NCBI GenBank assembly: GCA_937885345.1
Contig: CAKZZH010000120.1
Location: 1 to 21,353, forward strand
From: an uncultured Lachnospiraceae bacterium
Lineage (GTDB): Bacteria > Bacillota > Clostridia > Lachnospirales > Lachnospiraceae
DNA length: 21,353 nucleotides
Direction: 5' to 3'
Both the position numbers and the translations under genes were made by a program. The notes under the pieces are model-generated. The model saw only the letters and a program-made list of their open reading frames with translations. It did no database searches and was not told where the DNA came from. Each line of letters opens with the position of its first letter. Position 1 is the stretch's first letter. Below are positions 16,402 to 21,353 of this stretch, piece after piece.

Positions 16402-17308
16402 TGAAGAAATAATCGTTCCGGAAGACGCCATTATCTTCTGCGACGAACTTGTTAAAATATACCTTTCGGACGAGCTTAAAGTCATGGCTCTTCAGGGCCT
16501 TGACCTTACCGTTAAGAAGGGCGAATTGATGGCTATCATCGGTAAATCGGGTAGTGGTAAGTCAACCCTCCTTAATATGATCGGAGGACTTGAGACACCT
16601 ACTACGGGACATATTTTCGTTAACGGAAAGGAACTTTCGCTCCTTAAAGAGAAGGATATGGTAAAATACCGTAAATCTGAGGTCGGTTTTGTATGGCAGA
16701 ACAGCGCGCGTAATCTCTTCCCTTATATGAAGGTTGTGGAGAATGTAATGACGCCGATGTACTTCGGACGTATGAGTCAGAAGAAGAGACGTGAGAGAGC
16801 CATGGAACTCCTTACTAAGGTCGGTATGGACAAGCATGCGGACAAATTTCCCGGTCAGTTATCAGGTGGTGAGCAGCAGAGAGTAGGTATCGCGGTCGCT
16901 CTTGCAAACAGCCCCTCAATACTCCTTGCCGACGAGCCTACGGGCGCGGTTGATACCAAGACCTCCAATATGATATTTGATGTATTTCGTAAGCTTAACA
17001 GGGAACTCGGCATCACCATCATAATCGTTACACACGATATGAGACTTGCCAATATGGTTGACAGAACGGTAATGATCTCTGACGGTAAAATAAGCACCGA
17101 GAAGATCAGACGTGAGACGCTTACGGATGATGCGATCGCAGGCTTTTCGACCGACCGTGAGGACGAAACAGCACACGAAGAATATTCGGTTCTTGATAAG
17201 GCACACAGAATACAGCTCACCGATGATGTTCTTGAGAGGGCCGGAATTGACACCAATCGTGTACGTGTTGAGGTTGTTGACGGTAAAGTAATTATTCAGA
17301 AGGAGTGA
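16394..17308 (+). CDS. Second ABC ATP-binding protein, with C-terminal AbrB-like extension
   Basis: A 304-residue ATPase with Walker A GKSGSGKS (50-57), Q-loop VWQN, signature LSGGEQQR, Walker B ILLADEPTGAVD and the H-loop VTHD. It is about 60 residues longer than its neighbour. The extra C-terminus (about 255-304: YSVLDKAHRIQLTDDVLERA, then VRVEVVDGKVII) has the pattern of an AbrB/SpoVT swapped-hairpin domain, often seen at the end of clostridial ATPases of this group. I choose ATG 16394 because AAGGAGG (16378-16384) lies 9 bases before it and it overlaps the upstream stop by 8 bases; an in-frame ATG at 16373 would add 7 residues with no ribosome site. Two different ATPases with one duplicated permease suggest an ATPase heterodimer. 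Confidence 0.9.
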   Translation: MSSEEIIVPEDAIIFCDELVKIYLSDELKVMALQGLDLTVKKGELMAIIGKSGSGKSTLLNMIGGLETPTTGHIFVNGKELSLLKEKDMVKYRKSEVGFVWQNSARNLFPYMKVVENVMTPMYFGRMSQKKRRERAMELLTKVGMDKHADKFPGQLSGGEQQRVGIAVALANSPSILLADEPTGAVDTKTSNMIFDVFRKLNRELGITIIIVTHDMRLANMVDRTVMISDGKISTEKIRRETLTDDAIAGFSTDREDETAHEEYSVLDKAHRIQLTDDVLERAGIDTNRVRVEVVDGKVIIQKE

Positions 17309-17328
17309 TCTGCTGGTCTTTCTAAACA

Positions 17329-17357
17329 TTGAAATTCTAAGCGAATTCTGTTATTAT
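17329..17357 (+). promoter_or_regulatory. glnS promoter
   Basis: The -35 TTGAAA (17329-17334), a 17-base spacer and the -10 TATTAT (17352-17357). Transcription would start near 17364, giving a leader of about 65 bases, too short for a T-box. A second TATAAT (17402-17407) is close to the start codon and has no useful -35. Confidence 0.72.
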
Positions 17358-17428
17358 TGCATAAGATACGATTAAGATGTAATCAGTCTGATCATATATT
17401 TTATAATAAAGCAGAGAGGACAACCAAG

Positions 17429-19099
17429 ATGGACAGTGAAGTACAGCTTTCCAGGAATTTTATTGAGCAGATCATAGATAAGGATATTGCCGAGGGTCAT
17501 ACCAAGGTGGTTAAGACGAGATTTCCGCCCGAGCCCAACGGCTATCTTCATATAGGCCATGCCAAATCGATACTTCTTAACTTTGGACTTGCCGAGCAGT
17601 ACGGCGGTAAATTTAATCTGAGATTCGATGATACCAATCCGACCAAAGAGAAAGAGGAATTTGTCGAATCCATTAAGGCGGATGTAGAGTGGCTTGGCGC
17701 AGATTACGAAGACAGGCTTTTCTTTGCATCGGATTATTTTCCGATCATGTATGAAGCTGCTATCAAGCTTATCAATAAGGGGCTTGCTTATGTTGACGAT
17801 CTGTCGGCGGATGAGATAAGACAGTACCGCGGAACTCTTACAGAGCCCGGTAAGAACAGCCCTTACAGGGACAGAAGCATAGAAGAGAACCTTAAGCTTT
17901 TCCGGGAGATGAAGGAAGGCAAGGTTGAGGACGGCAGCAGAGTTCTTCGTGCCAAGATCGATATGGCTTCTCCCAACATTAACATGAGGGATCCCGTAAT
18001 TTATCGTGTTGCACATCAGCATCATCACAGGCAGGGTGATGAGTGGTGTATTTATCCGATGTATGATTTCGCTCATCCGATCGAGGATGCAACCGAAGGG
18101 ATAACGCACTCCATCTGTACGCTTGAATTCGAAGATCACAGACCTCTTTACGACTGGGTCGTAAGAGAACTTGAATATGAGAATCCTCCCAAGCAGATCG
18201 AGTTTGCCAAGCTTTATCTTACCAATGTCATTACCGGCAAGAGATATATCAAGAAGCTTGTAGAAGAAGGAATCGTTGACGGATGGGACGATCCCAGACT
18301 TGTATCCATCGCAGCCCTCAGAAGGCGCGGATATACGCCTGGATCCATTCGCACATTCGTTGAACTTTGCGGCGTTTCCAAGGCCAACAGCTCAACCGAT
18401 TATGCGATGCTTGAATATTGTATAAGAGACGATCTTAAGCCCAAGACCAAGCGTGTTATGGCTGTTCTCGATCCGATAAAGCTTGTTATCGACAATTACC
18501 CTGAAGGTAAGACCGAGATGATGGATATCGATAACAACATGGATAATCCGGAACTTGGAAGCCGTCAGATACCCTTTAGCAGAGAACTTTATATTGAGCG
18601 TGAGGATTTTATGGAAGAGCCCGCGCCCAAATATTACCGCCTCTATCCCGGCAATGAGGTAAGGCTTATGAATGCTTATTTTGTAAAGTGCACGGGCTGT
18701 GAGAAGGATGAAAACGGTAATGTGACTGTCGTTCACGCGACCTACGATCCGGAGACCAGAAGCGGCTCGGGCTTTAACGCGCGTAAAGTAAAAGGCACGA
18801 TTCACTGGGTAAGCGCTGAGCATGCTTTAAAATGCACGGCAAGACTTTATGAGAATCTTGTGGATGAGGAAAAGGGTGTATATAACGAGGACGGAAGCAT
18901 TAACCTCAATCCCAATTCTCTCACTGTTATCGATAATTGCTATGTTGAGCCCTCACTTAAGGATGCCAAGGCTTTTGAGAGTTTTCAGTTTGTAAGAAAC
19001 GGATATTTTTGCGTCGATTATAAGGACAGCAAAGAAGGACAGCCTGTATTTAACAGGGTTGTATCGCTTAAGAGTTCGTTTAAGCTTGAGAAGAAGTAG
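17429..19099 (+). CDS. glnS: Glutaminyl-tRNA synthetase
   Basis: A 556-residue class I synthetase charging tRNA-Gln directly with glutamine. PPEPNGYLHIGHAKS with HIGH at 41-44 is the GlnRS signature, and RFDDTNP and the large C-terminal beta-barrel anticodon-binding region (about 335-556) fit. The KMSKS loop is degenerate (VITGKR, residues 267-272), a variant I recall from clostridial GlnRS. I choose ATG 17429, 8 bases after GAGAGGA (17414-17420), instead of an upstream in-frame ATG at 17357, which lies in the promoter -10 and would add 24 poorly matching residues. It has its own promoter. No clear terminator separates it from the ABC operon upstream, so some read-through is possible. Confidence 0.95.
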   Translation: MDSEVQLSRNFIEQIIDKDIAEGHTKVVKTRFPPEPNGYLHIGHAKSILLNFGLAEQYGGKFNLRFDDTNPTKEKEEFVESIKADVEWLGADYEDRLFFASDYFPIMYEAAIKLINKGLAYVDDLSADEIRQYRGTLTEPGKNSPYRDRSIEENLKLFREMKEGKVEDGSRVLRAKIDMASPNINMRDPVIYRVAHQHHHRQGDEWCIYPMYDFAHPIEDATEGITHSICTLEFEDHRPLYDWVVRELEYENPPKQIEFAKLYLTNVITGKRYIKKLVEEGIVDGWDDPRLVSIAALRRRGYTPGSIRTFVELCGVSKANSSTDYAMLEYCIRDDLKPKTKRVMAVLDPIKLVIDNYPEGKTEMMDIDNNMDNPELGSRQIPFSRELYIEREDFMEEPAPKYYRLYPGNEVRLMNAYFVKCTGCEKDENGNVTVVHATYDPETRSGSGFNARKVKGTIHWVSAEHALKCTARLYENLVDEEKGVYNEDGSINLNPNSLTVIDNCYVEPSLKDAKAFESFQFVRNGYFCVDYKDSKEGQPVFNRVVSLKSSFKLEKK

Positions 19100-19114
19100 A
19101 ATTACGACCAAAGA

Positions 19115-19123
19115 TGTTATAAT
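19115..19123 (+). promoter_or_regulatory. Extended -10 promoter of the DUF2225 gene
   Basis: TGTTATAAT gives a perfect -10 (19118-19123) with the extended TG one base upstream. No good -35 exists at the right spacing, which an extended -10 can tolerate. Transcription would start about 23 bases before the ATG. Confidence 0.55.
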
Positions 19124-19152
19124 AGATACGGGAAGAAATATGAGGTGTTTGT

Positions 19153-20001
19153 ATGGGCGATATTTTTTCGGGACTTGAATCGCTTGGATTTGCCGGCCTT
19201 TCAGGTGTTAAGATTTACGATGAAGAGAAGAAGGAACAGGCTAAGTCTAATGAGGAGAAGAAGGAAGAGAAAGTGATCAACGAATCCGATTTTCTCTTCG
19301 ACAAGAAGCTTACATGCCCTGTGTGTGACAAGGAATTTAAGACCAAGACCGTTAAAACGGGTAAGCCCCGTCTTATCGGCTCAGATCCGGATCTTCGTCC
19401 CAAATATCTCGGGATCGATTCGATCAAATACGATGCTATCGTATGCCCCAACTGCGGATACGCGGCTCTCAGCAGATATTTTAGCTATATGACATCCGCT
19501 CAGGCCAAGCTTATAAAGGATAATGTCAGCTCAAGTTTTAAGGGATTACCGCCTTCAGGCGAAATATATTCCTATGATGAGGCGATCGCGCGTCATAAGC
19601 TCGCGCTTCTTAATACTGTTGTTAAGAAAGCCAAGAACAGCGAGAGAGCTTATACCTGCCTTAAGATTGCATGGCTTTTCAGAGGGAAGCAGGAGAATGT
19701 TCCTGATAATTTTCCCAATAAGGAGAAGGCGATCGAGAGCTGGAAAGAAGCTGAGCGCGATATGGTTAACAATGCATTTTCCGGATTTAAGGTGGCAATG
19801 GAGAAGGAAGATTTTCCGATATGCGGAATGGATGAAGCAACCTTTACATATATGCTGGCGGTCCTCGCCGATAAAGTAGGTGCCGAGGAGGACTGCGCAA
19901 AGCTCATCTCCCAGCTTCTTGTATCACATACGGCTAACCCCAGGATCAAGGATAAAGCAAGATTCCTCCGCGATGAGATCAAGGCAAGAAAGACGCAGTA
20001 G
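19153..20001 (+). CDS. DUF2225 zinc-ribbon protein
   Basis: A 282-residue cytosolic protein. It starts with about 50 charged residues (Lys/Glu-rich linker), then a zinc-ribbon knuckle CPVC (C55, C58), the motif VKTGKPRLIGSDPDLRP typical of DUF2225, and a second knuckle CPNC (C98, C101). Four cysteines could bind one zinc. The remainder (about 110-282) is helical and TPR-like (HKLALLNTVVKKAKNSERAY). Function is unknown; family members are widespread in Clostridia. It is monocistronic, followed by a strong terminator, and has a modest ribosome site (TGAGGTG, 19141-19147). Confidence 0.88.
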   Translation: MGDIFSGLESLGFAGLSGVKIYDEEKKEQAKSNEEKKEEKVINESDFLFDKKLTCPVCDKEFKTKTVKTGKPRLIGSDPDLRPKYLGIDSIKYDAIVCPNCGYAALSRYFSYMTSAQAKLIKDNVSSSFKGLPPSGEIYSYDEAIARHKLALLNTVVKKAKNSERAYTCLKIAWLFRGKQENVPDNFPNKEKAIESWKEAERDMVNNAFSGFKVAMEKEDFPICGMDEATFTYMLAVLADKVGAEEDCAKLISQLLVSHTANPRIKDKARFLRDEIKARKTQ

Positions 20002-20036
20002 GAAACCGCCCGGTCTGCAAATGATCATAAAATATA

Positions 20037-20066
20037 AGAGCTGTCACATCTGTGGCAGCTCTTTTT
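20037..20066. terminator. Intrinsic terminator between convergent genes
   Basis: An 11-bp stem, AGAGCTGTCAC (20037-20047) with GTGGCAGCTCT (20052-20062), has one G-U pair and a 4-base loop. It is followed by T residues to 20066 on the plus strand. On the minus strand the same hairpin is followed by TATATTTTA, so it probably also terminates the DUF6062 transcript. A second 6-bp hairpin (CGGTCG/CGACCG, 20082-20099) without a T-run lies between it and the DUF6062 stop. Confidence 0.9.
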
Positions 20067-20108
20067 GAGTTCTTGTATTTCCGGTCGCTTTGTCGACCGA
20101 ACCTCATA

Positions 20109-20822
20109 TCAGGTACTTATAAAGGTCGCATTCGTTTTGATCACGGATCTTGGAATTGCGTCCTTGGCGTTCTTCCAGGGTTCATCCTGATATTTGTAAT
20201 CGAATTTGTTGATGAACCAGGCGAGATCGTCGCGTACACGCTCCATATTCTCGATGTACATCCTGTTTATGAGGGACACAAAATCTTCCAGCTCCGATCC
20301 TCTTAAATATTTGGGCGAAAGTTTGAGAAGAAGTGCGTAATGCGGATTGCAAAAACCCTTGCAGGCGCGGAATCGGTCGCGGAATTCATCGCTGGTTTTG
20401 TAAAGTGTAAAAACAGTATCGATATATCTTCCGAAGAAATCGTTAATCCTGTTGCAGATGAAACAATTGTCATTCAGCGTATCAAGATAATTAACGAGCT
20501 TGGAAGATGCGAGTTCCTTCTTAAGAAGCTTGCTGGGGTCCCTGGGCGTGAGTTTCTCGACATCACGGATTATTTTATCGAAGTGAGTCTTCATAACCCA
20601 GGCCATGCCCAGTCTGTTATCCTGATGATAGATCATATGGATGTGCTTCTCGCAAAAGCCTGCGGCATCGGTCTTAGCACGCGTATCGTCCTCCATATAA
20701 CTCGGACCCATTGTATATTCGACGGCATCGTCTTCAAGAGTCTTATACAGAGTACATATGGGGCATTCGCAGTCCACCGCAAACGCGTCATTAATGGGGA
20801 TTTCGTAAATCTGCTCTCTCAT
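20109..20822 (-). CDS. DUF6062-type protein with duplicated Cys/His clusters
   Basis: A 237-residue soluble protein. I recognise it as the DUF6062 family from CECPICTLYKTLEDDAVEY and GFCEKHIHMIY. The two halves echo each other: C20-x2-C23 ... C57-x2-H60 (after x2: E58, K59), and C120-x2-C123 ... C158-x2-H161, about 100 residues apart. Each half could bind one metal ion or stack a CxxC with a CxxH; family function is unknown. The ATG at 20822 overlaps the upstream stop by one base (TAATG), so it is co-translated with the small membrane protein. Most of the rest is helical. Confidence 0.78.
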   Translation of the reverse strand: MREQIYEIPINDAFAVDCECPICTLYKTLEDDAVEYTMGPSYMEDDTRAKTDAAGFCEKHIHMIYHQDNRLGMAWVMKTHFDKIIRDVEKLTPRDPSKLLKKELASSKLVNYLDTLNDNCFICNRINDFFGRYIDTVFTLYKTSDEFRDRFRACKGFCNPHYALLLKLSPKYLRGSELEDFVSLINRMYIENMERVRDDLAWFINKFDYKYQDEPWKNAKDAIPRSVIKTNATFIST

Positions 20823-21142
20823 TATTTGCTTGCTTTCTTGGCGGCATCGGCAACATCCTCAGCCTTGTCCTTAACTGCATCCGCTACGTCCTTAGCCTTA
20901 TCCTTAACGGTGTCGGCTGCATCCTTAGCCTTGTCTTTAACATCCTCAGCAACGTCTTTAACCTTGTCTGCGGTTATATCAACATAATCGTCATCCGAGA
21001 AGTCGTCATCATAATCATCATCAAAGAAATCATCATCTTCGTCCTTCTTTTTCTCGCTGATCTTGGAATATACGAATAGACCTCCTGCGATTGCAGCGCA
21101 TACACCAACTGCCACGAGAAGAAATTTGCCAAATTTTTTCAT
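20822..21142 (-). CDS. Small membrane-anchored protein with acidic linker and 11-residue LEA-like repeats
   Basis: A 106-residue protein: N-terminal transmembrane helix (about 7-25, LLVAVGVCAAIAGGLFV), a basic stretch (KISEKKK), an extremely acidic linker (about 35-55, FFDDDYDDDFSDDDY), and four tandem 11-residue units such as DKAKDAADTVK, each shifting A/V/D/K. Eleven-residue amphipathic periodicity is the hallmark of LEA group 3 and apolipoprotein-like helices and some YtxH-type anchored proteins. The ribosome site AAAGGAGA (21152-21159 on the plus map) is good. It is encoded upstream of and coupled to the DUF6062 gene. Role unknown; stress or membrane-surface binding is a guess. Confidence 0.82.
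   Translation of the reverse strand: MKKFGKFLLVAVGVCAAIAGGLFVYSKISEKKKDEDDDFFDDDYDDDFSDDDYVDITADKVKDVAEDVKDKAKDAADTVKDKAKDVADAVKDKAEDVADAAKKASK
20828..20962 (-). repeat. 33-base-period tandem repeat encoding 11-residue helix units
   Basis: The repeat is built from the unit GATAAGGC(T/C)AAGGA-like codons (about four copies) and codes for the LEA-like tail of the small membrane protein. On the opposite strand it makes a long artefactual ORF rich in Ser, Ala and Leu. Confidence 0.7.
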
Positions 21143-21179
21143 AGTAAATAATCTCCTTTCTTTTAAAAAGCTATTTCTA

Positions 21180-21208
21180 ATTTTACCCCTAAATGATGAA
21201 ATTGAAAA
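21180..21208 (-). promoter_or_regulatory. Candidate promoter of the minus-strand pair
   Basis: On the minus strand TTTTCA (plus coordinates 21203-21208), a 17-base spacer and TAAAAT (21180-21185) lie about 38 bases before the ATG at 21142. The match is 4/6 and 5/6. Confidence 0.42.
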
Positions 21209-21270
21209 GAAGTTTTTGTCGGGCCCGATTTTCTTTGAATATTGCTCAGATCAAATAGATTTTTGTTCCC

Positions 21271-21299
21271 TTGACACGATCACGCGATAAACTTATAAT
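21271..21299 (+). promoter_or_regulatory. Perfect consensus sigma-A promoter firing out of the window
   Basis: TTGACA (21271-21276), exactly 17 bases, then TATAAT (21294-21299). Transcription would start near 21305-21306 and run into GC-rich inverted repeats: GGCGG/CCGCC with an AG loop (21317-21328) and GTGGC/GCCAC with a GAGA loop (21337-21350). The product lies beyond the window. The rest of 21143-21353 holds this promoter, the minus-strand promoter, and a short TCGGGCCCGA palindrome (21219-21228); no gene is seen. Confidence 0.85.
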
Positions 21300-21353
21300 T
21301 TTGAATATTCTCGTGCGGCGGAGCCGCCTGTCCGGCGTGGCGAGAGCCACATG

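Noticed and set aside
15661..16485. 274-residue minus-strand ORF opposite the two ATPases
   Set aside because: It covers Walker and signature motifs of the ATPases in antisense and lacks initiation signals.
17309..17428. Terminator or T-box between the ABC operon and glnS
   Set aside because: No stem followed by a T-run and no T-box core were found; only a promoter is supported.
20082..20099. Second terminator for the minus-strand genes
   Set aside because: The 6-bp stem is not followed by T residues on either strand; the 20037-20066 hairpin explains termination better.
20340..20987. Plus-strand ORF with Ser/Ala/Leu repeats
   Set aside because: It is the complement of the DUF6062 gene and the 11-residue repeats; the repetitive look comes from the real minus-strand repeat.
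21219..21228. TCGGGCCCGA palindrome near the minus-strand promoter
   Set aside because: A loopless 10-base palindrome is too short for a terminator. It may be a protein site but nothing supports that.
1..21353. CRISPR array, insertion sequence, prophage or tRNA gene
   Set aside because: No regularly spaced repeats, transposase or integrase motifs, terminal repeats with target duplications, or tRNA cloverleaf were seen.

Overview
The window looks like chromosomal DNA of a low-to-moderate GC Gram-positive anaerobe of the Clostridia, most likely Lachnospiraceae (Butyrivibrio-like). This is inferred from the strong AGGAGG-type ribosome sites, DUF2225 and DUF6062 proteins, a GlnRS with an unusual KMSKS loop, an ECF sigma factor paired with a single-span membrane protein, and lipobox-bearing ABC adaptors with no outer-membrane partner. 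No transposase, integrase, CRISPR array, tRNA or rRNA gene was seen. Genes are densely packed; no gene-free stretch exceeds about 210 bases.

Layout. (1) About 1-4925, plus strand: a tightly coupled four-gene operon. It holds a PlsC acyltransferase fused to an AMP-forming acyl-CoA/acyl-ACP synthetase (5' end cut by the window), a BchE-like B12-type radical SAM enzyme, a CDP-alcohol phosphatidyltransferase and a permuted papain-like (His-first, Cys-later) small protein. Every junction is an 8-base start/stop overlap. I read this as an uncharacterised membrane-lipid synthesis or remodelling pathway, the most interesting content here. (2) 5005-6794: an ECF-type sigma factor (TTG start) and a membrane-anchored partner. 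(3) 6919-8247: a cytoplasmic GH43 glycosidase with a C-terminal beta-sandwich. (4) 8359-9579: tyrS with a near-consensus promoter and an intrinsic terminator. (5) 9665-17308: a five-gene export/efflux operon with a lipoprotein adaptor, a second lipoprotein that looks like two adaptors in tandem, a duplicated FtsX/MacB-type permease and two different ATPases, the second with a C-terminal AbrB-like extension. (6) 17429-19099: glnS. (7) 19153-20001: a DUF2225 zinc-ribbon protein, then a strong terminator shared with the convergent minus-strand pair at 20109-21142. That pair is a DUF6062 protein with duplicated Cys/His clusters and a small membrane-anchored protein with an acidic linker and 11-residue LEA-like repeats. 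(8) A perfect consensus promoter near 21271-21299 fires rightward out of the window into GC-rich hairpins.

How it fits together. Region 1 would activate fatty acids, acylate a glycerol backbone, attach a polar head group and carry out a radical modification; its substrates are unknown. Region 5 is self-contained: the two ATPases could energise one ten-helix permease, with the lipoproteins on the outer face. The two tRNA synthetases are housekeeping genes flanking the exporter, and neither has room for a T-box leader. The first 79 bases contain a perfect inverted repeat that is probably an assembly fold-back, so the extreme left edge should be treated with caution.
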